From the NCBI GenBank assembly GCA_950022655.1, contig OX465583.1:70567152-70631151 (forward strand): a stretch of DNA of 64,000 bases, written 5' to 3'. This document shows positions 10,307-20,262 of the stretch, in pieces (positions within the stretch are counted from its first letter, which is position 1; the number at the start of each line of letters is the position of its first letter). The notes below the pieces were generated by a model. That model was not told the DNA's origin and made no database searches. It saw only the letters and a list, made by a program, of their open reading frames with translations. The position numbers and the translations under genes are program-made. This DNA comes from Alentia gelatinosa. Its lineage: Eukaryota > Annelida > Polychaeta > Phyllodocida > Polynoidae.

Positions 10307-10847
10307 GCAGCCTTCATTGACTTTTTTTTAAATGTTTACATGAATTCAATGGAGGTTGTAACAGCGAGATACAAAAACACAGTTATGTTTGTCACAACAC
10401 AGCGGCATGGTAACATGATTCCAGGTACATTCACCATAATGTCTAGTGTATGATAAATGGTGCATAATTAAGGAACTGCTTATTTTTTGGGGGTGGGAAA
10501 GTATCCTTTTTTTGTAATACATGAAAGGTACATGAGAGGTAGAACAGGTGCTGACTCATTAGTTTACCAGTGTTTTAAATTATACCTTGCAAAAGTTCTA
10601 CATCAAAGAAATATAAGGCAGAGAGTATTCAACATATTAATTTCACAAAACAAAAGTTGATGTTGGTGCTCGTTCAATAGACCTTTTTCCATAGGCTTAG
10701 TTCACAAACTCTCTGCATGGTTACGCAATGCCTGCAGCCAAACAAACACCTGGCAACGTATTGTTTAGCATTGAATGACTGAGTGTTTCAGGTTAGTACG
10801 TTTATAATACTCGTGGATATTATTTCCAGAGAAGGTGAAAAATTTCA
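10307..10847. other. Unassigned AT-rich sequence
   Basis: No gene or repeat family is recognised. Confidence 0.4.
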
Positions 10848-11160
10848 TCGTTTTCTATGGTTTTCCAGCTCCCAATTGGTGTGTCAGACATGCATATCAC
10901 CTCAATAATACTTTAAATATACACTCTAAGGTATATCTAAAGTTAGATATTAACTCTGAAACTGGAGATAATAATACATTGGCAGGTCTATCTATCATAA
11001 GCTTATCTTTTTTCAAATCAAAACCAAAACATACTCATTAATACAATGTCCAAGTTTGTTCCAGCAGTCTAATCTGTAAAAAAAAAAGACTCCTGCAATC
11101 ACACCCACCGTTCACACTCTAGGTGTGATTGCTGTGTGTCTCTATACGCAAGAGGCCAGA
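10848..11160 (-). repeat. Dispersed repeat M, copy 1
   Basis: Reverse orientation of the repeat at 17925-18312 and 37810-38232. It includes a stem-loop with AATCACACC and GGTGTGATT arms at about 11097-11130 and the words CATATCACCTCAATAATACT and GTTCCAGCAGTCTAATCTG. Confidence 0.7.
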
Positions 11161-11197
11161 CTCGGCCGTGTTTATCTGAGCGACGGCCTAACTATGA

Positions 11198-11387
11198 CAC
11201 CCCTCTCATAGGGTCTCACACTCTCTAGTTGCTATTCTATGCTCTCATTACGTTCTATGGGAGAATAATTCTTAACGAACTAGGCTTAGAGCCTTGAGAA
11301 TCCTGCCTCCCCGCTTAAGACGTACATCAATGCAACCCAAAGATTCCTATAATCTCAATGATGCCACCTAGCGGGAATACTGTGTGT
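11198..11387 (+). mobile_element. Family C (hAT-like) MITE, truncated copy
   Basis: Begins CACCCCTCTCATA and contains AAGACGTACATCAATGCAAC, AACCCAAAGATTCCTATAAT and GCCACCTAGCGGGAATACTG, but lacks the 3' terminal inverted repeat. Full copies at 32659 and 59711 define the family. Confidence 0.7.
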
Positions 11388-11429
11388 TATTTCATTGAAT
11401 AATAACAATTACTCAAATTTCGGAAATGA

Positions 11430-11672
11430 TGCTTCAAGGCATCATATCGTACTAGAGCAGGGAATTCCTCCAGGCATCATAGCATACTATACCCGAGAAT
11501 GCCTCCAGGCATCATAGCATACTATACCCGAGAATGCCTCCAGGCATCACAGCGTACTATGCCAAGGAATGCCTTCAGGCATCACAACGTACTATACCCG
11601 GAAATGCCTCCAGGCATCACAGCGTACTATACCCGGGAATGCCTCCAGGCATCACAGCGTAGCTAAAGGGTT
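11430..11672. repeat. Minisatellite, about 35-bp unit
   Basis: Five to six copies of CCTCCAGGCATCACAGCGTA plus CTATACCCGGGAATG. It ends in AGCTAAAGGGTTAA, which resembles the end of the TTAA-flanked element at 32787. This could therefore be the expanded inside of a related element. Confidence 0.8.
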
Positions 11673-11771
11673 AAAGACCCTTAGGGATTTGAAACTCGGG
11701 TTAAGAACACGATGTGAATGTGGTGTATGATCATTGATCTAGGTTCCCGCTCCGACCCATTCACCCCTCAC

Positions 11772-11845
11772 CCTGCTGTGAGCGATCAATATCGGTGAAG
11801 AAAGGGAAAGCATCTCCCTGGTCCCTGGGGAGTGGGCGTGTGTAC
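11772..11845 (-). CDS. Candidate internal exon, unknown protein
   Basis: Read on the minus strand, a pyrimidine-rich tract ending TTCTGCTCACTTAAAG precedes a 74-base segment that ends CACAGCAGG before GTGAGGGG, a consensus donor. One frame reads YTRPLPRDQGDAFPFFTD and on to RSQQ, entered and left in the same phase (one base at each end). A second frame is also open. It is short enough to be open by chance. The support is the pairing of good acceptor and donor. Confidence 0.2.
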
Positions 11846-12035
11846 CTTTAAGTGAGCAGAACAGTGAGCAAATCAATACTGCTCTCAAGTAGGGGGAAGA
11901 GGTATATGTGTATATCTGTGAGTACAACTAGTGCGCAACCAACGTGGTACTATCCATAATTAAAACGTATCAGGAGGTCCAATGAACCAGCAGTACTACC
12001 TTAGTTAGACATGCCTTCCACTTATGGCTAAACTC

Positions 12036-12580
12036 AAAGACGAAACCAACAAGTTTGGGTCAAAGATACTATCCACGAGTTTGATGCGGAGTGACATGAA
12101 TGAAAAGCCTGCACCCCTCTCACATTCTCTAAGTGGTATTCTGTACAAGGTTCTCACTACTCTCGATGGGAGAAGAATTCTTAATGAACTAGACTTAGAG
12201 CCTCGAGAATCCAATGGCCTGCCTCCCGTGCTAAAGACGTACATCAATGCAACCCAAAGATTCCTATAATGTCAATGATGCCACTTAGCGGGAATACTGT
12301 GTACCTGGCACCCGAGTGGCTTTATTTGGACTGGAATACAGAATACCATTTAGGGAGTGCGAGATCTTATGAGTGGTGTGAAGCCTAGTGAATATCATGT
12401 AGCATTCAAGAGTTGGTGAATGACTTCTTTGACCAAAGCGAGTTCCTTTCTGTATTTATCTCAACCCTGTAAGTTGTGTACACTAAAAGAATGGATGACA
12501 CACAGGATATAGAGCATGGAGAACGGACTGTAATACTCGTAGGGGCATGGAGAACGAGTTCTTAATGTTAAAGACAAATG
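12036..12580 (+). mobile_element. Two-hairpin foldback, subfamily B3, interrupted
   Basis: Begins CGAAACCAACAAGTTTGGGT and GAGTTTGATGCGGAGTGACA, then is interrupted at its core by a family C element (12112-12379). It resumes CCTAGTGAATATCATGTAGC and runs through ATTTATCTCAACCCTGTAAG and GGCATGGAGAACGAGTTCTT. Intact relatives at 20765, 39470 and 63020 show what the uninterrupted centre looks like. Confidence 0.85.
12112..12379 (+). mobile_element. Family C (hAT-like) MITE nested in a B3 foldback
   Basis: Ends CACCCCTCTCACATTCTCTA and GTGCGAGATCTTATGAGTGG. Flanks AAAGCCTG and GAAGCCTA agree at 6 of 8 positions, consistent with an 8-bp duplication. It contains ATCAATGCAACCCAAAGATT and CACTTAGCGGGAATACTGTG. 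It sits exactly in the conserved core of the host foldback. Confidence 0.8.
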
Positions 12581-12654
12581 CGGGTATGCATCGCAGTGCC
12601 CCCTGTGTCTTCTAAATTTAACACTGGTGCTGCCATCTGGTTTCATGAAAACAA

Positions 12655-12935
12655 AGCAGTTTCCCATAGACACCAATAGATAAGCACTTACCTTCTTCAG
12701 ATGGCCTTCCAATAGAAGTTAGCATGGTGACATAGTATTTCTTTAACATTTCTCATTTGTATATGTTCCCAACTATTATAATCCAGAATTATTTGAAGAT
12801 AGAAATAGAATATCAGTGTCATCTAGCCATAAAGTCAAAATATTGCAGTTTCCCATAGGCACCAATAGCTAAGCACTTACCTTCTTCAGATGGCCTTCCC
12901 ATAGAAATTAGCAAGGTGCCGTGCCTTTTTTGTAT
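12655..12935. repeat. Direct repeat about 191 bp apart
   Basis: CAGTTTCCCATAGACACCAA, AGATAAGCACTTACCTTCTT and CAGATGGCCTTCC occur at 12657 and again at 12848. On the minus strand each copy reads CATCTGAAGAAG then GTAAGTGC, a perfect splice-donor shape. This may be a duplicated exon edge or just a repeat. Confidence 0.6.
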
Positions 12936-13136
12936 TTTCTTTTTGCTGATATACAAAACTTATATTATCCAGAGTTATTAGCAAAAATCGATATATCTTA
13001 GAAATCACCCAACTACCAGCATTTATCTTTGACTGCCCAATTGATTGTAAATCTGCAGAATAGCTCCGTTTTCCTCCGGACTCCGGAGTAACTCCGAACA
13101 GGTGGCGGGACACAGGGGATCATTCCCTCCGGAGAT

Positions 13137-13251
13137 TTACGACACTCTCATCGGCGGTTGGTGATACTGACGTGCCTCCTGGTGAGGCTGGGATTGATTG
13201 GTCTCTGGCATGTCATCATCCATGTGCCTGGCTACCACACGAGCGCCTCTC
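13137..13251 (-). CDS. Candidate terminal exon, unknown protein
   Basis: On the minus strand the tract CACCCCCACCCTGTCATTCA, then CCATGCAG, is a strong acceptor. From 13251 one frame is open to TAA at 13137-13139, reading RGARVVARHMDDDMPETN and on to a QPHQEARQYHQPPMRVS tail (37 residues plus one split codon). The other two frames stop early. Composition is polar and glutamine/histidine-rich, typical of a disordered C-terminus. No family is recognised and no poly(A) signal was found within a short distance, so this is provisional. Confidence 0.3.
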
Positions 13252-13319
13252 CTGCATGGTGAATGACAGGGTGGGGGTGTGACGTGTGAGTACCACTCAT
13301 TAATCAACTCAGTCATTAA

Positions 13320-13690
13320 TACCCTAATTAACTCCTGTGTGTGCAGGAAAGACTTTCGCAAATCCAAATATGGCCGCGTTTAAATTAGCTAGATTTATTT
13401 GTATCCAAATACTAGGTTTTAGGTATAATAGATTGTTATATACCCATGCCGTATTTACTGTAAATACGCACCGTTTACCATATACCCAAGCTGTATATAT
13501 ATATACCCTAATTAACTCCTGGTTGTGCAGGAAAGACTTTCGCTAATCCATATATGGCCGCGTTTAAATTAGCTAGATTTTGTATCCAAATACTAGGTTT
13601 TAGGTATAATAGATTGTTATATACCCATGCCGTATTTACTGTAAATACGCACCGTTTACCATATACCCAAGCTGTATATATACTGTAAAT
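13320..13690. repeat. Tandem duplication, about 184-bp unit
   Basis: ACCCTAATTAACTCCTG at about 13321 recurs at about 13505, and the following sequence (GAAAGACTTTCGC, AATATGGCCGCGTTTAAATT, TAGGTATAATAGATTGTTAT, CCATGCCGTATTTACTGTAA) is repeated nearly identically. A partial third copy (TACTGTAAATACGCACCGTT) follows at about 13680. High identity implies a recent duplication. Confidence 0.9.
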
Positions 13691-13799
13691 ACGCACCGTT
13701 TCGCTATATAACGTAAAAAAAACAATGTTCCGTATAGCAAAATGCGGAACACTTCCGTAGACTTTTTTTAAAAAGAAATAGTTGTTAATCCAATGGAAA

Positions 13800-14010
13800 T
13801 TAATGATTTTCTTAATTTCGGGTATATAGTAAATAAAGAACGACCTACCATGCTTGTACAAGCTACAAACTCAAGCCTTATTTACAAGAGACAAAACTCG
13901 ATGATAATTTTGTACAGAACTCGACGTAAACGCCTCGATCCCTACAAACCGTAAATCATCATCTCGTTTTGTAGCTTATACAGCATGGTCAGGACGTTCT
14001 TTATAAATAT
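13800..14010. mobile_element. Foldback hairpin, subfamily L, copy 2
   Basis: Arms GAACGACCTACCATGCTTGT and ACAGCATGGTCAGGACGTTC around a diverged centre with GAACTCGACG and CGCCTCGATCC. Homologous to 8771-8950. Confidence 0.75.
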
Positions 14011-14391
14011 CATATCTGTGCAGTTGCTCACTATTCCCATTGTTCTCATTACTACATTTACTATATTTTTGTACATATCTGCATTTCTTTTGGTAGCTTG
14101 AAGCGTTCTTATACCCTCAAAGAAACGTTGCTTGTATTAAGAAAACTTGGTCAGAATATCTTCCATGCAGAGGCCAATTTATTGTAAATAAAAAAAATGA
14201 TAATAAAGGTTCTGGTAGTAAAGCTATAAAAATCACTATATTCTATATTTAATATCTACATGTAATTATAATACCATATCTATAGGATGAAATAATCTAC
14301 CAATAGTTATATTTTATATTGCATGGGAATATATACATACATGGTTTTAAAGAGGTGCATTGCAGCTGTTTGCAGATGAAATCTTTTCATT
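14011..14391. other. Unassigned AT-rich sequence
   Basis: Nothing recognised. Confidence 0.4.
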
Positions 14392-14755
14392 ATCCACCGA
14401 GTACAAAGTGTCCATAGAAAACACATAGGGAGTGTGTATCACCATATCCAGAGTATACAGATATATCCACCTAATACAAAGTGTCCATGGAAAACACATA
14501 GGGGGTGTGTATCACCATATCCAGGGCATACAGATATATCCACCTAATACAAAGTGTCCATGGAAAACACATAGGGAGTGTGAATCACCATATCCGGAGC
14601 ATACAGGTATATCAATCTTATACAAAGTGTCCATAGAAAACACATAGGGAGTTTGTATCACCATACCGGGAGCATACTGACATATCCACCTAATACAAAG
14701 TTTCCATAGAAAACACATAGGGAGTTTGTATAGAAATACCCGGTGCATACGGATA
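14392..14755. repeat. Minisatellite K, inverted relative to 3676
   Basis: Five copies of a unit with TACAAAGTGTCCATAGAAAA, ACACATAGGGAGTGTG and CATACAGATATATCCACC. It is the reverse complement of the array at 3676-3935. The 162-codon minus frame across it comes from the repeat. Confidence 0.9.
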
Positions 14756-14877
14756 TGTTGTATGCTCTGGGTAGCACATACGGAAAAATAGTGCGTACAG
14801 CAAAATAGTGCATAACTAAAATGAACTGATATCGACATGCCACTTGTCCAGAAAGGATGGATAATACATACAACATA

Positions 14878-15093
14878 GACTGGTTTCATATAAAAGCGGT
14901 TGCATGCTCCTCGGAGTTGACTGCGCAATATCATCGCATACGCTCCGATATTACTACGCGTCAACTCCTCGGAGTATATAGCTGCTTGTACCTGAAACAA
15001 GTCAATATATATTTATCCCACCCCTGGTATTTTTTAACAGACTTAACATTGAGAACTCATATTCCGCTTGTATCTGAAACCAGTCAATATTGT
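14878..15093. mobile_element. Two-part foldback, subfamily B4
   Basis: The hairpin starts ACTGGTTTCATATAAAAGCG. Its arms GCATGCTCCTCGGAGTTGA and TCAACTCCTCGGAGTATA surround a core with TATCATCGCATACGCTCCG. It is followed by TTTATCCCACCCCTGG and TTAACATTGAGAACTCATAT, the second-hairpin signature of the superfamily, ending CTGAAACCAGTCAATATTG. Confidence 0.75.
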
Positions 15094-15774
15094 GTATTTC
15101 TTCTTTTTTTAATACCAATTTGCATAAGTTATCATTGTATCGAAAACCCAATAATCAAGTATTCTGAGGCTTTCTACTGCATAAGGACTAGTTATGCATA
15201 GCATTGGCACAGCTCCACTTCTGAGTATGGTGGCGCCCTTAAAAAATCAACCTTATGATGAAATATAGTGAAATCGTGCATAGCGTAATTAAATCAGAAA
15301 AAAGCAAAAGAAGAAAAACAATTCTGAATAACACACGTTTCTATGGAAACAAAACATTGCACTGATACATTATTCCTCCCTTGTGGCATTTTTTCCTTTC
15401 TAAAATCTCGATGTTGTTTAACATTAATGTTCTAACAACATGAGTATTGTTCCGTTGAAATATCATGGGTTTGATGATTTTAGACTAAAAGAAGATGTGA
15501 ATTGTCAGATATTTCTAGATACAAATAACCACTATGAAGGGTTATATTGATTGCTATTGACGTTTGACTTTCCATTATGCGTTCGACAACCTCAGACTTT
15601 TGTTATATTCTTTGGCGCAATACTGGAGTGAAAAGAACTAAACACTGCATGGATTACGCACAAACTAACAAGGTGTATTTATAATCTACTACAGCTAAAT
15701 GTTTTGTTCTGAGAAATGTTTGAATGATCTCCTAAAGAGTACTGTGTATTGAGATGTCAAATCGCAAATGGACA
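15094..15774. other. Unassigned AT-rich sequence
   Basis: No gene or repeat is recognised on either strand. Confidence 0.4.
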
Positions 15775-15860
15775 GTACAAAGACAGTAAACGATGGTTTT
15801 GTGGACAGGCGGCCGTAAACCATAAGCGCTGGTGTATTACGACGTCAACCTCAACTGGGA
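15775..15860. repeat. Family G half-hairpin
   Basis: Contains GGACAGGCGGCCGTAAACCA and TATTACGACGTCAACCTCAA. The complete palindrome of this family is at 34811-34870 and a longer copy at 49205-49345. Here the partner arm is replaced by the satellite that follows. Confidence 0.6.
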
Positions 15861-16585
15861 CTATGTAATTCACCAGGCGGAGATTACAGAGTCTCCATAC
15901 TAAACCTATAGGGAGTGTGTAATTCACTGGGCAGAGATTACGGAGTCTCCATAATAAACCTATAAGGACAGCATAATTCACTGGGCAGAGATTATGGAGT
16001 CTCCACACTAAACCTATAGGAGTGTAATTCACTGGGCAGAGATTACGGAGTCTCCATACTAAACCTATAGGGAGTGTGTAATTCACTGGGTGGAGATTAT
16101 GGAGTGTCCATACTAAACCTATAGGGACAGCATAATGTACTGGGCAGAGATTACGGAGTCTCCATACTAAACCTATAGGAGTGTAATTCACTGGGCAGAG
16201 ATTACGGAGTCTCCTCACTAAACCTATAGGGAGTGTTTAATTCACTGGGTGGAGATTATGGAGTGTCCATACTAAACCTATAGGGACAGCATAATGTACT
16301 GGGCAGAGATTACGGAGTCTCCATACTAAACCTATAGGAGTGTAATTCACTGGGCAGAGATTACGGAGTCTCCTCACTAAACCTATAGGGAGTGTTTAAT
16401 TCACTGGGTGGAGATTATGGAGTGTCCATACTAAACCTATAGGGACAGCATAATGTACTGGGCAGAGATTACGGAGTCTCCATACTAAACCTATAGGAGT
16501 GTAATTCACTGGGCAGAGATTACGGAGTCTCCTCACTAAACCTATAGGGAGTGTTTAATTCACTGGGCAGAGTTTTCGGAGTCTC
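15861..16585. repeat. Satellite F, 51-54-bp unit with 159-bp higher-order repeat
   Basis: About 14 copies of AATTCACTGGGCAGAGATTA, CGGAGTCTCCATACTAAACC, TATAGG. Units differ in phase markers (TTTAATTCACTGGGTGG, ATAATGTACTGGGCAG). The TTTAATTC marker recurs at 16235, 16394 and 16553, an exact 159-bp higher-order period of three units. A 153-codon minus frame translates it and is not a gene. Confidence 0.92.
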
Positions 16586-16738
16586 CAGACTGGGTGCTCC
16601 TAATCTCTGCCCTACACAGAGCGAAGTAAACAGGAAAAAATCCCTCGTTTACAAAATGATTTGTGAGAAGATCCACGGAAGTTTTATCTTCTCTTTGAGG
16701 GTTTTAATTTGCAATGCTGAATGATAAATACAATATTA

Positions 16739-16848
16739 AACTGGTTTAAGGTCAACTCCATCGGGCTAGACTTTACGGAATATCCTCGAATTCGCTCAGC
16801 TATTACTCCGTGTCTAGTCCTCGGAGCTTGTATCTGAAACCAGTTAAT
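16739..16848. mobile_element. Foldback hairpin, subfamily B4
   Basis: ACTGGTTTAAG to CTTGTATCTGAAACCAGT, with inner GACTTTACGG and CCGTGTCTAGTCC segments and a core AATATCCTCGAATTCGCTC. Confidence 0.65.
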
Positions 16849-16875
16849 AATGTGTAGGTATGGTCACCCTAACTA

Positions 16876-17027
16876 TAAGACTTGCTGAAGTCTTCGATTA
16901 TCATTATGAACATTCATGAAATAATTCAACAAAATTCAATAGAAATAAACCTTCCCAGGAATCAAGGAAGTATCGAGGATAGGAGGGGTGGGGTAGTTGG
17001 ACGGGTACAGGGACTGAAGCCAGTCTA
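16876..17027. mobile_element. Family A MITE
   Basis: TAAGACTTGCTGAAGTCTTC at one end and GGACTGAAGCCAGTCTA at the other, with internal ATTATGAACATTCATGAAAT and a GGAGGGGTGGGGTAG segment. The flanking duplication is not clear in this copy. Confidence 0.7.
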
Positions 17028-17084
17028 CCTTACCACCCAGGGTATGTTTTATATTTCCAATACCTACATGGATCTAAAATTCAT

Positions 17085-17290
17085 CTGATGATATTTATTT
17101 TGATTATAAGAGAAACCAACATATAAAAATCCGTATACCACAGTTATGGTATCTGACAGGTTTTATCCAATGGGTCTTGCTTTACAGAGTCCCCCTACAT
17201 TTTCAATGTGGGTTTTGTATACGATGGATAATAAATGTATGTAAAATTCAGCTGGTGATATTTATTTAGATTATGAGAGAAACCCACACA
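17085..17290. repeat. Short direct repeat and Q motif
   Basis: CTGATGATATTTATTTTGAT with AGAGAAACC at 17086 recurs as CTGGTGATATTTATTTAGAT with AGAGAAACC at about 17252. Between them lies CCGTATACCACAGTTATGGT, the Q motif also found at 31880 and 56015. Confidence 0.6.
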
Positions 17291-17554
17291 TCAGACATTT
17301 CTGTCACACTTAGAGAATACATTTACCATCCGTTCATTGTGTGTGCATTCTCATGCACGCCGGAAGCGGACGGTGCACGTGTATGCCGACCACGTTCTCC
17401 TAATGCCGCCAGTGTAAACGCACGACGCGTTGTCATGGCAGCCCAAGGCCCAAATCCATGCAGTGTGTAGTTTTCTTCCCCAGAGAGGACCAAATTTGAA
17501 GCCAAGATAACATACTTACTACTAAATAGAGCATTTATCCAGTTGGAATGAGTT

Positions 17555-17872
17555 ACTCGAGTTGAGATTTGATATGGGTCAAGTTTGTTACGGGTCGAGT
17601 TTTTACGGCGCGGGTTTCTAAGTGTCAAGTTCATTACCAGTCGAATTCTTATTACAGGTCGAGTTTTTGTACGGGTCCTATTCATTATAGGTCAAGTTCT
17701 TAAAACAGGTCGAATTCGTTTTAGAGGTCGATTGTGTTACGGGTCGAGTTCTTAGAATGGGTCAAGTTTTTTATGTGTCCTGTTCATTACAGGTTGAGTT
17801 TTTACAATCGTTTTTACAAGTCGAGTTCGTTACGTGTCGAGTTCGTTACGGGTCGAGTTCTCCAGTGTTCGT
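17555..17872. repeat. Family T array (GGGTCGAGTT)
   Basis: About a dozen degenerate copies of TTACGGGTCGAGTTCG spaced 20-30 bases. It ends in GGTCGAGTTCTCCAG like the right end of the 5768-6558 element. Preceded at 17480 by CAGAGAGGACCAAATTTGAA, the complement of the internal family T sequence near 5940. Confidence 0.8.
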
Positions 17873-17924
17873 CTCATGAGACTTCCACCCACACCCAGTT
17901 CACCTGTGATGGCTCCGTTCTCTG

Positions 17925-18312
17925 CTGCTATACAAGGTGTTGCCGTTCAACTAACGATACGTTGGTTAGTTAGGCCGTTGCTCCACATGCGTATAGAGAA
18001 ACACAGCAATCACACCTAAAATGTGAACTCTGGGTGTGATTACAGGAGTGTTGTTTTTTGACAGATTAAATTGCTGGAACAGACTAGGGTATTGTACTAA
18101 CGAGTCTGGGTTGTCTAAACTTTATAGTTGATAATTGTCTTGGTTTTAACTTGGAAAAGGATAAGCATATTATAGCTAGGCCTTCCAATGTATTAGTGTG
18201 TATCCAGTTTTGGTCTCACTGTGTTATTTAAGCTATATCTAAAGTATTATTGAGGTGATATGCATATATGACACATCAAATTGGAGCTGGAATACCATAG
18301 AATACGATGCAA
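17925..18312 (+). repeat. Dispersed repeat M, copy 2
   Basis: Contains AGGTGTTGCCGTTCA, the AATCACACCTAAAATGTGAA stem, GGTGTGATTACAGGAGTGTT, GACAGATTAAATTGCTGGAA, TTAAGCTATATCTAAAG and GGAGCTGGAATACCATAGAA. Collinear with 37810-38232. Confidence 0.85.
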
Positions 18313-18337
18313 TGAAACACTAATATGTTTCTGATTT

Positions 18338-18460
18338 TTATCTTAGTTTGGATATATCTATCGGTTTAGTACCCATTGATTATGAGTTACCGTATTCGCA
18401 TGGCTGTTGAGTACGAGTTCCTAACGTTAAGCCTTCGAACATTCATACCAGGCTAAGATA
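18338..18460. mobile_element. Solo second hairpin, subfamily B1
   Basis: TATCTTAGTTTGG to CATACCAGGCTAAGATA with inner TATGAGTTACCGTATTCGCA and GGCTGTTGAGTACGAG. Lacks the core-bearing first hairpin, showing that the two modules can occur separately. Confidence 0.75.
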
Positions 18461-18536
18461 AACATATTGTCTAACTAATCAACTTAATCAGAATTGCAAT
18501 AACTAGATAACTTCCATATGTGTGATCCTTGCTCTT

Positions 18537-18682
18537 TATCTCACCCCTGGAATTAATGTCCATAGGCTTAACATTGGGAACTCGTTCTCCATGCCCATAT
18601 AAGTATTGCAGTCCGTTATCCATGGTTTATATCCTGTGTGTTGTCCATTCTTTAGGTGTGTACAGGGGTGAGATATATACAG
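18537..18682. mobile_element. Solo second hairpin, subfamily B3
   Basis: TTATCTCACCCCTGGAATTA, CTTAACATTGGGAACTCGTT, CATATAAGTATTGCAGTCCG, ending TACAGGGGTGAGATATATAC. Confidence 0.75.
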
Positions 18683-18720
18683 AAAGCAACTCGTTTTGGT
18701 TTCTTCTTTAATGATGTTCT

Positions 18721-18887
18721 GGGACCTGTTTCACTAGTTTCGGGACATGTCTAGATGGCGTTTAGATGGTGTGTCCCGTTTCATAAGAACTAGACATTAG
18801 ATTTCGTTTTGTCCGTTCTTGCTTGCACTGTTGGTGCCGCTTTTCGTGTCTAACACTTTTGTCACAAAACTAGTGAAACAGGTCCAT
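18721..18887. mobile_element. Family D MITE, copy 1
   Basis: Terminal inverted repeats GGACCTGTTTCACTAGTTT and AAACTAGTGAAACAGGTCC. The body contains CGGGACATGTCTAGATGGCG and TTGCTTGCACTGTTGGTGCC. Confidence 0.85.
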
Positions 18888-19071
18888 GACGTGTAGATTT
18901 GTCTATTTCTTATGTTTGGGGTCTGTCTTTACCTAAGGGCAGCTACTTGTGTTGTCATGAAATTAGACAACCCCAATGTCTGTATGGTGTCAAAGAAATA
19001 TCAACAAACGAGTGAAACAGGTCCCTGAGGCTTCCTGTATGAAGAGGTCGTACTGGCAACTCCTGTTTCAC

Positions 19072-19290
19072 TAGTTTCGGGACATGTCTAGATGGCGTCT
19101 GTGACACCAAACGGACAGACCCAAATATGGTGTGTCCGGTTTCATAAGAATTAGACATTGCCTTGTTACTGGCGCTGTAGTGTCACTGTTAGGCTTGGTT
19201 CCGCCTGTGTACTCCGTTCTTGCTTGCACTGTTGGTGCCGCTTTTTATGTCTGTCCAACACTTTTGTCATGAAACTAGTGAAACAGGTCC
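19072..19290. mobile_element. Family D MITE, copy 2
   Basis: CCTGTTTCACTAGTTTCGGG to GAAACTAGTGAAACAGGTCC. It is longer than copy 1 by an internal segment at about 19100-19215. A lone D end (GTGAAACAGGTCCCTGAGG) lies just upstream at 19011. Confidence 0.85.
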
Positions 19291-19569
19291 CTGCGTTTAT
19301 AAATTGCCAACCACAGCATTTTGCACCTGTCTGAGGTTGTCATACTGCATTGACTTTGAAAAAAAGCTTATCTAGCATTTGTGTTTGCCTGTGGCAGGGC
19401 GAGAGCCAATGGAATAATCGATGAACAATTCCAGTCTCATTCACTGAACTAAATCACTAAAAGTGTCAACGAACGGGAAATAGAAGCAGAAAAAACGGGC
19501 ACCTCGATTATGAAATTGCCATTGCTGTATTTGTGATATTATAAGGAAATGTAACCAGCGGAATACATA

Positions 19570-19980
19570 TATTCAGATCGTTTTTGGAGCATGCTCACAC
19601 GCTTATATACATTGCATAGAGGATAGAGTGGTCAAGTATAGACTTCCAGCACACTGCATGAAAACTATTCCTTCACTGTGTGCATGCTATTCACTGTGAT
19701 ATTGAGAAAGGAGCAGGGAGCCAGTATCAATAGCCAGAACTTAGAAGCGTGCCCAGCTGACCATGACGAATCACTCAAGACCAAAATACCTCATTGACCT
19801 ACTGGTGTTTAATATGTGTGGATCCTAGAGTCAGGCAGTTGAAGAAATGGCAAATTGACTGTGTGCAAGTGCGTTACAGAAAACGATCCATAGACTAAAT
19901 GTAACCTTTTAATTGTCATTCATTTAGAATAGAATGCTCATTCATCAATGATGAACATTCTATTTGCTTCTAGTATAGTT
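19570..19980 (+). repeat. Dispersed repeat N, copy 2
   Basis: Homologous to 9895-10306: GAAAGGAGCAGGGAGCCAGT, TGTGTGGATCCTAGAGTCAG and AAATGGCAAATTGACTG. A shorter third stretch (20105-20262) repeats the last part, AATAGCAAGTTGACTGGG and TTGTTATTCATTTATAATTG. Confidence 0.8.
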
Positions 19981-20262
19981 TAGAGCTGTAGCGAGAAGGC
20001 TGACTACCACCACTGAAGAGAATCAGGTTTAGATCGCCTACCATTCGTGTCTAGTGGAGTTTTCAGAGAAAAATGAAATACTTAGAGTGAAACTCACGAG
20101 CTGAAAAAGAATCAGGCAGTTGTAGAAATAGCAAGTTGACTGGGTGTAGGTTGGTTACAGAAAACTAATAATTGACTAAATCTAACCCAAACCATTTAAT
20201 TGTTATTCATTTATAATTGCATGCTCGTTCATCATCAATAAACATACTATTTGCTCCTACTT

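Noticed and set aside
14512..15000. 162-codon minus-strand open frame
   Set aside because: Spans the K minisatellite and the B4 hairpin; no domain and no splice support.
15757..16218. 153-codon minus-strand open frame with repeated NLCPVNYTPIGLVW motif
   Set aside because: It is the translation of a 51-54-bp satellite. The unit is often a multiple of three, which keeps the frame open. No start context or non-repeat flank.
17085..17290. Hammerhead-ribozyme-like CTGATGA...GAAAC spacing
   Set aside because: The segment between the two motifs does not form the required stem II, and the second copy has CTGGTGA in place of the catalytic box.
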